Positions 15,353 to 22,964 of a DNA stretch of 64,000 nucleotides are shown one piece after another. Positions within the stretch are counted from its first letter, which is position 1. The number at the start of each line of letters is the position of its first letter. Source of the stretch: Thermophilibacter provencensis. Its GTDB lineage: Bacteria; Actinomycetota; Coriobacteriia; Coriobacteriales; Atopobiaceae. Both the position numbers and the translations under genes were made by a program. Where the stretch lies: NCBI RefSeq assembly GCF_900128445.1, contig NZ_LT671417.1, forward strand, positions 2,119,201-2,183,200, in the 5' to 3' direction. Under the pieces are notes generated by a model. The model was not told the DNA's origin and did no database searches. It was given only the letters and a program-made list of their open reading frames with translations.

Positions 15353-16636
15353 ATGGCACACGAACCCGAGGAGCGGAAGAACGCCAAGGAGACGGACGCG
15401 CCGGCCGACGCGCCGACGACCGGCCTTGCCGCCTCCCCCGAGGCTGACGCCGCCGAGGGGCACGGCTCGCCGAAGGCGCTCGACGCCGCGCTCGGGGCGG
15501 CGCGGGACGCCGCGGGGACGGCCGCCACGGCCTTCATGAACGGGCTGTCCGCCGTCAAGGACGTCCGCGAGGCCGCGCGGCGGCACGGGTCCGCACGCGC
15601 GCGGCTCCGCGAGCTGCGCGAGACGCTCGAGGCCGACGAGGCGGAGCTCGCCCACCGCGAGGAGGTGGAGGCCCGCTACGAGGACATCCTCCGCGAGCAG
15701 GGCGCCATCGTGTCGGAGGCCAACGAGGCGCTCGTGGCCGAGCAGGGCAAGGTCGAGCGGCTCGAGGAGGAGGCGAAGGCCCTCGAGGACCGGCTCGCGC
15801 GCACGAGGCGTGACCACGAGCAGGAGCTGCGGCCCTACAAGCGGCTCGCGGACTCGGCCCGGGAGCGCCACGACGAGGCGAGCCGCGTCGTGGCCGAGGC
15901 CAAGCGCGCCGTGAAGACCGCGGAGGGGCAGCTGAAGAGCGCGACCGACCGCAGGGAGCAGGGCATCGCCGCGGCAAACCGCGCGGTGGACAGCTCCCAG
16001 GCACGACTGCGCAAGGTGCAGGAGGAGCTCAGGCGCGCGCAGGAGGCCGACCCCTCCTCCAATGCCGTGACCCAGCTCAAGAACGAGATCGTGACCGAGC
16101 TCGCCCACGTGGAGGCCGCCCGCTCCGACGTCGACGCCACCACGCACGACGCCCAGGAGGCGGTCGACGCGGCGAGCACGCACCTCTGGACCCAGAAGCA
16201 GTCCCTCGAGAGCGCCCAGCGCGAGGCGGACGACGCCCGCAGGGAGTACGAGGAGAAGAAGGGCGAGTACGACGGGCTCCAGGCCAAGGCCAGGGCCGAG
16301 GAGAAGGCGCTCGAGGAGCAGATCTCCGCCGCGCGCGAAGGCGCGGAGGAGGCCAAGGCCGCCTACGACGAGGCCGCCGAGCGGCACGACGGAGCGCAGG
16401 CGCTCATCGACGAGGCGGAGGAGATCCACGCGACGCCCGAGGTGACCGCCGAGCTCCGCGAGAGCATCGAGGGGCTCCGCGCCCAGATCTCCGACCAGGA
16501 GACCGTCGTCGAGGGGCTCTCGGAGGCCGAGCGCGGCCTCCGGGCGCGCACGCGCCGCGAGCGCGTCGCGTTCGGCGCCGTCATCATCGCCGTCGCGCTG
16601 GTCCTTGTCCTGATCGTCGTCCTTATCGTTCTGTAG
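15353..16636 (+). CDS. Coiled-coil protein with one C-terminal membrane anchor
   Basis: 427 aa from the ATG at 15353 (GAGAGGAGCGGAC upstream). After a low-complexity acidic N-terminus (about 1-50), residues 75-390 are almost continuous heptad-like coiled coil, rich in Glu, Ala, Arg and Lys. A C-terminal basic patch (RARTRRERVAF) and one hydrophobic helix (about 404-427, rich in Val, Leu and Ile) follow, giving a tail-anchored layout with the coil in the cytoplasm. No enzymatic motif is seen and no family is recognised. It could organise the cell envelope or cytoskeleton, but that is a guess. It lies convergent with queA (18 bp gap). Confidence 0.7.
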   Translation: MAHEPEERKNAKETDAPADAPTTGLAASPEADAAEGHGSPKALDAALGAARDAAGTAATAFMNGLSAVKDVREAARRHGSARARLRELRETLEADEAELAHREEVEARYEDILREQGAIVSEANEALVAEQGKVERLEEEAKALEDRLARTRRDHEQELRPYKRLADSARERHDEASRVVAEAKRAVKTAEGQLKSATDRREQGIAAANRAVDSSQARLRKVQEELRRAQEADPSSNAVTQLKNEIVTELAHVEAARSDVDATTHDAQEAVDAASTHLWTQKQSLESAQREADDARREYEEKKGEYDGLQAKARAEEKALEEQISAAREGAEEAKAAYDEAAERHDGAQALIDEAEEIHATPEVTAELRESIEGLRAQISDQETVVEGLSEAERGLRARTRRERVAFGAVIIAVALVLVLIVVLIVL

Positions 16637-16653
16637 CGAGGCCCCGGGGCGCC

Positions 16654-17820
16654 CTACTCGATCAGCATCGCGTCGCCGAAGGAGAGGAAGCGGTAGCGCT
16701 CATCGATGGCGGCGTTGTAGGCGGCCATGATCTGGTCGCGCGTGGCGAAGGCCGAGACGAGCATCATGAGCGTGGAGCGCGGCACGTGGAAGTTCGTGAT
16801 CATGGCGTCCACCACATGGAAGTGCGAGCCCGGCATGAGGTAGAGGTTGGTGGTGGCGTTCTCGCGCGCGACGATGTCGCCGACGCCGGCAGCCCCCTCG
16901 AAGCGACGCGCCGCCACGGGCGGCTCGCTCGGCGCGGCGCCCGGCTCCCAGGCGCTCTCCAGCGAGCGCACGGACGTGGTCCCAACCGCGATCACGCGAT
17001 GGCCCGCCGCCTTGGCGGCATGCACGGCGTCGACGACCTCCTGGGGCACGTGGTAGCGCTCGGTGTGCATCACGTGCTGGGTTGGGTCATCCTCCGTGAC
17101 CAGGCGGAAGGTGTCGATGCCCACCTCGAGCTCGACCGTCGCCCAGCCCACGCCCTTCTCGCGAATCCGCTCGATGAGCTCGGGCGTGAAGTGGAGGCCG
17201 GCCGTCGGCGCCGCGGCGGAGTGCTCCTCGCTCATGGCGTAGACGGTCTGGTACTTCTCGGGGTCGCCCTCGTACTGGGTGATGTAGGGAGGAAGCGGCA
17301 CGTGTCCGGCAGCGTGGATCGCCTCGTCCAGGGTGCGCGGCGTGCCGTCGTCCTTCTCGCCCGCCGGCGAGAAGCGCACGAGGCGGCCGCCCTTGCTGCC
17401 CTCGACGAAGTCGACGATCTCCCCCGTGAGCACGACCGGCGCGGACTCCGGGGCGTGCAGGCCGCCGGCGCGGTACTCGATCACGATGCCCGGCTGGCGG
17501 AGGCGCTTGCCGGGGTTGACCAGGCACTCCCAGACGCCGCCGAGCGGGTCCACGTCCTCGCGGCGCTTGAGCAACAGCGTCTCGCAGACGCCGCCCGTGC
17601 CGCGCTTGCGGCCCACGAGGCGCGCCGGCATGACGCGCGTGCGGTTGGCCACGAGCAGGTCACCGGGCTCGAGGTAGTCGACGATGTCCGTGAAGCGACG
17701 GTGCTCGACGGAGCCGTCCTCGCGGTGCAGCACGAGCAGGCGGCAGGAGTCGCGCGGCTCGGCCGGGGCCTGGGCGATGAGCTCGTCGGGGAGCGGGTAG
17801 TCGAAGTCATCGGTGCGCAT
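16654..17820 (-). CDS. queA: S-adenosylmethionine:tRNA ribosyltransferase-isomerase
   Basis: 388 aa from the ATG at 17820 (AAGGAGGAA upstream). QueA transfers the ribosyl group of SAM to preQ1-tRNA, giving epoxyqueuosine. Recognised by FDYPLPDELIAQAPAEPRDSCRLL at the N-terminus, VANRTRVMPARL, HVPLPPYI, SAAAPTAGLHFT, and TNFHVPRSTLMMLVSAF near the end. Its leader carries the same structured element as tgt (17865-17949). Together with tgt and queH it covers the late queuosine steps. Confidence 0.97.
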   Translation of the reverse strand: MRTDDFDYPLPDELIAQAPAEPRDSCRLLVLHREDGSVEHRRFTDIVDYLEPGDLLVANRTRVMPARLVGRKRGTGGVCETLLLKRREDVDPLGGVWECLVNPGKRLRQPGIVIEYRAGGLHAPESAPVVLTGEIVDFVEGSKGGRLVRFSPAGEKDDGTPRTLDEAIHAAGHVPLPPYITQYEGDPEKYQTVYAMSEEHSAAAPTAGLHFTPELIERIREKGVGWATVELEVGIDTFRLVTEDDPTQHVMHTERYHVPQEVVDAVHAAKAAGHRVIAVGTTSVRSLESAWEPGAAPSEPPVAARRFEGAAGVGDIVARENATTNLYLMPGSHFHVVDAMITNFHVPRSTLMMLVSAFATRDQIMAAYNAAIDERYRFLSFGDAMLIE

Positions 17821-17864
17821 GGGTTCCTCCTTGGTCCAGCGCACTACGATAGCACGCGCGGGCC

Positions 17865-17949
17865 GCCCGGCGTGAGGGTACGGCGCTCAGACAGCTTCGC
17901 GCGCACAGAACGCGCGCTGCAGAACTCGCGGCGGACCCTCACGCCGGGC
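17865..17949 (-). promoter_or_regulatory. Structured element upstream of queA (shared with tgt)
   Basis: A perfect 15-bp outer stem (17865-17879 with 17935-17949) encloses a 55-nt core. The core contains an inner hairpin GCGCGC (17899-17904) / GCGCGC (17912-17917) with a 7-nt loop, and the same flanking conserved blocks as the tgt copy: GACAGCTTCG and CTGCAGAACTCGCGG. Outer stem sequences are unrelated to those of the tgt copy yet pair perfectly. It lies 44 nt before the queA start. The rest of 17821-18109 shows nothing recognisable. Confidence 0.5.
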
Positions 17950-18109
17950 GCCGTGCCCGCCGCCGCAATCCCAGGCGGACTGGACGGGGCGCTCTCAATG
18001 TGGGGGGCACTCCCGGAGGGCACTCGATGCGCCCGAGGCATCTACCTGCAAATTTGAAGAGCGCACGCGCGAGTGCTCCCAGCGAGTGCGGCCCGCATGG
18101 GAAACGCCG

Positions 18110-19084
18110 CTAGTGCCAGAGGCCCTTGCGGTTGAAGATCCAGGCGGCAACGAGGCAGCCGACCACGGCGATCAGAAGCGGGAACGCCCAGTTGTCGAGC
18201 AGCGCGACGCCCTCGAAGGGCAGCTCCACGTTCATGCCGTAGAAGCCGAAGATGATGTTGGGGATGGCCATGACGATCGTGATGACCGAGAGCACCTTCA
18301 TCACGATGTTGAGGTTGTTCGAGATGATGCTCGCGAAGGCGTCCATCGTGCCGGAGAGGGTGCCGGAGTAGATGTTGGCCATCTCGATGGCCTGGTGCAC
18401 CTCAACGAGCACGTCCTCGAGAAGGTCCTGGTCGTCCTCGTAGAGCGGGATGATGCGACCCTGGGCGATCTTGTTGAGCGTCACCTCGTCCGACTTGAGC
18501 GACGTCGAGAAGTACACGAGCGACTTCTCGAGGTTGAGCATCTGGATGAGCTCCTCATTTCGCACCGAGGCGTGCAGGCGCGCCTCGGTGCTGGAGGAAA
18601 GGCGGTCGATGCGGCGCAGGTAGACGAGGTAGAGCTGCGAGATGTGCAGCAGCATCTGCAGCAGGAAGCGCGTGCGGTAGCGCGTGTCAACGTTGCGGAC
18701 GCGGCCGCTCTTGAGGTCGTCCACGACCTCGTTCTCCAGAATGGAGATGGTGGCGAACATGCCCTTCTCGGGAAGGAAGATCATCGTGAGGGGCATGGTG
18801 TCGTACGTGAGCGGGAGTGAGGTGCGCACCGTGGTGCCGTCCTCGTCCACGACCGGGTAGTCCACGATGACGAAGATCTGGCGCGCGTCCTCGTCGTAGT
18901 CGATGCGCGAGGTCTCCTCCTCGTCGAGGGCGGAGCGCACGAACTCCGGCAGGACGCCGATCTCGTGCTCAAGCCACGCAAGCTCCTCCTCCGACGGAGC
19001 CACGGCGTTGATCCAGCACCCCGGACACGGGGCCTCCACTCTCGTAATGGTTCCGTTTGCGCCGGTCATCAGGCACTCGATCAT
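18110..19084 (-). CDS. CorA-type magnesium/divalent cation transporter
   Basis: 324 aa from the ATG at 19084. A cytoplasmic domain of about 260 residues is followed by two C-terminal membrane helices. The first ends in the family signature YGMN (FGFYGMNVEL), which forms the pore entrance; the second ends in a basic tail (FNRKGLWH). CorA proteins are homopentameric Mg2+ (also Co2+, Ni2+) channels. The longer open frame upstream has no homology-like content. It stands alone between queA and queH, in the same direction as both. Confidence 0.93.
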   Translation of the reverse strand: MIECLMTGANGTITRVEAPCPGCWINAVAPSEEELAWLEHEIGVLPEFVRSALDEEETSRIDYDEDARQIFVIVDYPVVDEDGTTVRTSLPLTYDTMPLTMIFLPEKGMFATISILENEVVDDLKSGRVRNVDTRYRTRFLLQMLLHISQLYLVYLRRIDRLSSSTEARLHASVRNEELIQMLNLEKSLVYFSTSLKSDEVTLNKIAQGRIIPLYEDDQDLLEDVLVEVHQAIEMANIYSGTLSGTMDAFASIISNNLNIVMKVLSVITIVMAIPNIIFGFYGMNVELPFEGVALLDNWAFPLLIAVVGCLVAAWIFNRKGLWH

Positions 19085-19212
19085 TTTTCCACCGTCCTTC
19101 TCGCGAGTCGGGTCCAAAATGCCCTCCCACGTTAGCCCAAAAGGCTCAGCGGGACGAGAAGGAACGGTCGACCTTGTTAAATCCTTACACGGAGGGCGGA
19201 TCCCACCGGCAA

Positions 19213-19803
19213 TCAGGCCCGCCGAGCGGCCTTGGCGCGCTTGCGGGCGTCGCGCGCCTCGTGGCGCTCGATGGCGGCCTCGGCGGCGGAGAAGCGGCAG
19301 CCGCAGTAGTTCTGGCGGTACATACCCAGCTCGCGGGACTCGCGCGTGGCCTCGGGGTAGTGCGGGCGGAAGTCGCGCCAGACGGGCGTGAGGCCGTAGC
19401 GGGGCGCCAGCGTGGCGAGGATCTCCCCGCAGGCCTCGAAGAGCTGGTAGGGGGAGACCACGAGCGTCGTGGACACGTACTCGAAGCCCCGATCGCGCGC
19501 GACGCGGCAGGCCTCGGCAAGGCGCAGCGCGTAGCAGGCCCGACAGCGCCGCGCGCGGTCGAAGCCCGCCGGAGTCGCGGCGGCCTCCCACGCGCCGCGG
19601 TCGTCGCCGGCGACGATCACGCCCACGTGCGCCACCCCGTCAGCCCAGGTGCGAAGCGTGTCCAGCCGGCGCTGCCACTCGGAGACGGGCTGGATGTTGG
19701 GGTTGGTCCAGCAGATAGTGGGCTCGAAGCCTTCCGCGCGCAGCAGCCTCACCGGCTCGAGCGAGCACGGCCCGCAGCAGGCGTGGAGCAGAAGCGGCGT
19801 CAT
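19213..19803 (-). CDS. queH: Epoxyqueuosine reductase QueH
   Basis: 196 aa. It reduces epoxyqueuosine to queuosine in tRNA and is the cobalamin-independent, non-orthologous replacement of QueG. Family motifs: HACCGPCSLEPV at the N-terminus, the CRACY pair (RRCRACYALRL), STTLVVSPYQ, and YRQNYCGCRFS near the end, together giving the Cys set for the iron-sulfur cluster and metal site. It completes the set tgt-queA-queH. Unlike those two it has no copy of the structured leader element upstream. Confidence 0.95.
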   Translation of the reverse strand: MTPLLLHACCGPCSLEPVRLLRAEGFEPTICWTNPNIQPVSEWQRRLDTLRTWADGVAHVGVIVAGDDRGAWEAAATPAGFDRARRCRACYALRLAEACRVARDRGFEYVSTTLVVSPYQLFEACGEILATLAPRYGLTPVWRDFRPHYPEATRESRELGMYRQNYCGCRFSAAEAAIERHEARDARKRAKAARRA

Positions 19804-20039
19804 GTCGGTACCCCCATCCCGTCAAGAGGGCCATCCGGGTCGGCCCGGGGCGTCTTTTCGCCGCCTGAGGCCGCGAAATCTCGTCCTCGGCCGCGCGGCT
19901 TCGTTTGCAGTGTACTTTTTAGACGACCCCATGAGTATACCTGCGAAACTGGCGCGTAAATCCCCAGCTAGATAAATGTTATCATTTTAGTAGTACTTAC
20001 GACGCCCTCAAATAAATGCACCACAAACGAGGCGGACGG

Positions 20040-20588
20040 TCAGCGACTCCCGTCTCGCGGGCAAAAGAGCAGGTCGATCCCCGTCTCCGTGTCGCGAACG
20101 TGCGTGCATCGCGGCTCGCGCAGCGAGGCGGCGGCCATGATGAGGTCCCCGGCGCACCCGGAGAGATGGATCCCCGCCAGCAGGACCGCCAGCACAGGGC
20201 TGCCCGCCACGAGCGAGGCCGCGAGGACGCAGCCGGTCACGAGCAGCGCCGGCGCCACCAGCACGGCAACCATCCTCCCGCGGGTGGCAACCACGCCGTC
20301 GGTCCGCGTGTAGAGGAACGCGCCCTGAACGCCGAACGAGACGCGGCAGCCCGGGCAGAGCAGCTTGAAGCACGCGGCGTGAACGAGCTCGTGGACGGGG
20401 AGCGGAACGAGGCAGCCGGCCGCAAGGCCCAGCCACCACCAGGGCCAGGTGACCTCGCCGAGGCCGCAGATCAGCGCCACGAGCACGGCGGCGACGGCGG
20501 TCGTGCCCATGAGGGCGAGCGAGAGGGCCATGATGCGCGCCTGGAGGGCCTCGTCGCCCAGGACGTCTATGACGGCTATCTTTTGCAT
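20040..20588 (-). CDS. DUF3267 putative zinc metalloprotease, membrane protein
   Basis: 182 aa from the ATG at 20588 (an ATG 18 nt upstream is possible). There are membrane helices at about 20-45, 49-65 and 105-130. An HExxH zinc motif lies in VPLPVHELVHAACFKL, followed by GCRVSFGVQGAFLYTRTDG, the usual DUF3267 layout. Such proteins resemble site-2 proteases, but no substrate is known. Divergent from metG, with a gap of only 69 bp, so promoters overlap. The 235-bp gap before queH is AT-richer and holds no gene. Confidence 0.75.
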   Translation of the reverse strand: MQKIAVIDVLGDEALQARIMALSLALMGTTAVAAVLVALICGLGEVTWPWWWLGLAAGCLVPLPVHELVHAACFKLLCPGCRVSFGVQGAFLYTRTDGVVATRGRMVAVLVAPALLVTGCVLAASLVAGSPVLAVLLAGIHLSGCAGDLIMAAASLREPRCTHVRDTETGIDLLFCPRDGSR

Positions 20589-20657
20589 GTGGCCATGGTA
20601 CCCCATGCGAAGAAGTGCCAAAATGAGAAGGCTGCACCCAGACACGAAGGAGCACCC

Positions 20658-22685
20658 ATGCCCGAGACCTCCTCTCGCCCGAGCTTCCCCCGCCGCGCGG
20701 TCATCACCGGCGGCATGCCCTACGGCAACAAGAATCTGCACTTCGGTCACATCGGCGGCGTCTTTGTCCCCGCCGACTTCTTCGCGCGGTTCCTCCGCGA
20801 CCGCATCGGCGCGGAGAACGTGATCTTTGTCTCCGGCACGGACTGCTACGGCTCCCCCATCGCCGAGGGCTACCGCAAGAAGGTCGAGAACGAGGGCTAC
20901 GCCGGCACCATCGAGGACTACGTCCGCGTGAACCACGACGCCCAGAAGGCCGCGCTCGACGCCTACGGCATCTCGCTCGACCTCTTCGCCGGCTCCGGGC
21001 TCGAGCCCGCGCGCGACGTCCACGCCCGCCTCACCGACGAGCTCATCCGCCGCCTCCACGAGCGCGGCTACCTGCACCGCCGCACCACGCGCCAGTTCTT
21101 TGACGTGGAGGCCGGCACCTTCCTCAACGGCCGCCAAGTCCAGGGCCGCTGCCCCGTGCGCGGCTGCAAGTCCGAGAAGGCCTACGCCGACGAGTGCGAC
21201 CTCGGCCACCAGTTCGACCCCGAGGAGCTGATCGCCCCCGTCTCTCAGCTCACCGGCACCACGCCAGAGCTCCGCCCGGTGGACAACTGGTACTTCGACC
21301 TGCCTGCCTTCCGCGAGGAGCTCGAGCGCCTCATGGACGAGTGGGACGTCGACCCGCAGGTGCGCGCCGTGGTCACCAAGACCGTGCGCGAGAGCCTCGT
21401 CGACCCCGTGATCTACGTCCAGACCAAGTTCCGCGAGGCCTACGACGCCGTCGCCGCGGAGCTTCCCGAGCACACGCTCGCGGAGGCCGAGAAGGGCCAG
21501 CAGTCCTTCTCGCTCACCTTCTCCGGCTGGGAGGCGCGCGACGAGGCGCGCGAGAAGCTCGACGCCGCGGGCGTGCGCTTCCGAACGGGCAAGTGTCTGC
21601 TGCCGCTGCGCATCACCGGCAACATCGAGTGGGGCGTGCCCGCGCCGGACCTCGAAGGCAGCTCCGGGCTCACCGTGTGGGTGTGGCCCGAGAGCCTGTG
21701 GGCGCCCATCTCCTTCACGCAGACGGCGCTCGGCCTCGCCGAGGACGGCCGCTACTCCAGCCGCGACTGGCGCGACTGGTGGTGCTCCGAGGACGCGCGC
21801 GTCTACCAGTTCATCGGGCAGGACAACATCTACTTCTACTGCGTGGCGCAGCCCGCGCTCTGGGAGGCGCTGGGCTGGGGTCTCACGCAGGACGTCCCCG
21901 TGGCCAACTACCACATCCTGTTCATGAACAAGAAGGCCTCGAGCTCCGGCAAGATCACCCCTCCCATGGCGGCCGAGCTGCTGGAGCACTACACCCCCGA
22001 GCAGCTGCGCGCGCACTGGCTCTCCCTCGGGCTGGACCAGAAGGCCGTCTCCTTCAACCCCAAGGCCTTCGACACCTCCGTCAGCCACAAGGACAAGGCG
22101 ACCGGCGAGGACGTGCTCGTGCGCGACGACCCGCGCGTGGTTGACCCCGCCCTCAAGGAGAGCGCCTTCCTGACCAACATCTTCAACCGTCTGGCGCGCA
22201 GCTGCTTCTACGGCGCCGCCAACGTGTGCGACGCGCACCTGCCCGCGGCGACGCCGTCCGCCGAGGCCGCCGAGGCCGCCCGCGAGGCGACGCTGGAGTT
22301 CGAGCGCCGCGCCTACGAGTTCGACGCCCATGGTGCGCTGGCGGTGGCCGAGGAGTTCTGCCGCGCCGCGAACAAGCGCTGGGACGAGGCCTCCAAGGCC
22401 GCGCGCGGCGACGACGCCGCCTACGAGGCTGCGCTCGCCGATGCCTTCGTCGCCCTGCGCACGACGGCGCTGCTCATGCACGCGTGCGTGCCCGCGGGCT
22501 GCGAGAGGATCTGCGGGCACATGGGCTTCTCTCCCGAGCTGTTCTTCTCCTGGGAGCACGCGTTCGAGGGGCCCTCGGAGCTGGCCGCCGCGCTCGGCGA
22601 GACGCCCGCGGAGCATGCCATCGTACCCCTGCCCCCGCGCTTTGACTTCTTCGAGAAGCACCCCTCGCAGGTCAAGGGCAGGTAG
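20658..22685 (+). CDS. metG: Methionyl-tRNA synthetase with atypical KMSKS loop
   Basis: 675 aa from the ATG at 20658 (CGAAGGAGC upstream). Class I synthetase that charges tRNA-Met. The HIGH motif appears as HFGHIGG (NKNLHFGHIGGVF). A zinc-knuckle-like insert (RCPVRGCKSEKAYADECDLGH) and the VPVANYHILFMN strand are present. In place of KMSKS the sequence reads KKASSSGK, so the catalytic loop is altered: the second Lys of KMSKS is missing. The anticodon-binding helical domain follows and there is no C-terminal tRNA-binding domain. The substitution may be normal for this lineage. Followed by three hairpins (22721-22892). Confidence 0.88.
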   Translation: MPETSSRPSFPRRAVITGGMPYGNKNLHFGHIGGVFVPADFFARFLRDRIGAENVIFVSGTDCYGSPIAEGYRKKVENEGYAGTIEDYVRVNHDAQKAALDAYGISLDLFAGSGLEPARDVHARLTDELIRRLHERGYLHRRTTRQFFDVEAGTFLNGRQVQGRCPVRGCKSEKAYADECDLGHQFDPEELIAPVSQLTGTTPELRPVDNWYFDLPAFREELERLMDEWDVDPQVRAVVTKTVRESLVDPVIYVQTKFREAYDAVAAELPEHTLAEAEKGQQSFSLTFSGWEARDEAREKLDAAGVRFRTGKCLLPLRITGNIEWGVPAPDLEGSSGLTVWVWPESLWAPISFTQTALGLAEDGRYSSRDWRDWWCSEDARVYQFIGQDNIYFYCVAQPALWEALGWGLTQDVPVANYHILFMNKKASSSGKITPPMAAELLEHYTPEQLRAHWLSLGLDQKAVSFNPKAFDTSVSHKDKATGEDVLVRDDPRVVDPALKESAFLTNIFNRLARSCFYGAANVCDAHLPAATPSAEAAEAAREATLEFERRAYEFDAHGALAVAEEFCRAANKRWDEASKAARGDDAAYEAALADAFVALRTTALLMHACVPAGCERICGHMGFSPELFFSWEHAFEGPSELAAALGETPAEHAIVPLPPRFDFFEKHPSQVKGR

Positions 22686-22686
22686 C

Positions 22687-22695
22687 GAGAAGGAC
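22687..22695 (+). repeat. Representative copy of the dispersed GAGAAGRAC motif
   Basis: One of 37 exact matches to GAGAAG[G/A]AC on either strand in this window; all positions are listed in the findings. This one is intergenic, directly after the metG stop. Confidence 0.8.
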
Positions 22696-22720
22696 GTCAC
22701 CGCACCGCACCGCCAGAAAC

Positions 22721-22770
22721 CGTCGCGACGCCCCCGCAGAGCGAAGTTGCGGGGGCGTCGCGACGTTTTT
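22721..22770 (+). terminator. Terminator of metG
   Basis: A perfect 17-bp stem (22721-22737 with 22749-22765) followed by five T residues. Confidence 0.88.
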
Positions 22771-22782
22771 CCCACCACTTCT

Positions 22783-22892
22783 GTCGCAATACCCCCGCAG
22801 CGCAGCTCTGCGGGGGCGTCGCGACGTCTGGCGCGGCCTGGGTGTCGCGAGTCCCCGGCACCCAGGCCAAGCGGAGGGCTCGCGACGTTTTT
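22783..22892 (+). repeat. Two further related hairpins after metG
   Basis: GTCGCAATACCCCCGCAG / CTGCGGGGGCGTCGCGAC (about 22783-22825) is a second, mismatched copy of the metG terminator palindrome. A third, GTCGCGAG (22844-22851) / CTCGCGAC (22879-22886) followed by GTTTTT, encloses a CCTGGGTG-CACCCAGG sub-hairpin. All three share GTCGCGAC ends and so look like a small local repeat family. Confidence 0.65.
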
Positions 22893-22964
22893 CGTCGGGC
22901 CGCGGCCAGACGGAAGCAGCCCCCGGTCTATCATGGTCAGAGACCAACGTGAGAAGGAGCCCCC

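Noticed and set aside
17899-17917. The 7-nt loop hairpin before queA as a mimic of the tRNA anticodon loop modified by Tgt
   Set aside because: The loop contains UGU only in the queA copy and not at the correct loop position; the tgt copy lacks it.
22721-22892. Repeated hairpins after metG as a CRISPR array
   Set aside because: They are palindromes with decaying arms and no regular spacers; no cas genes are present. No CRISPR array was seen anywhere in the window.
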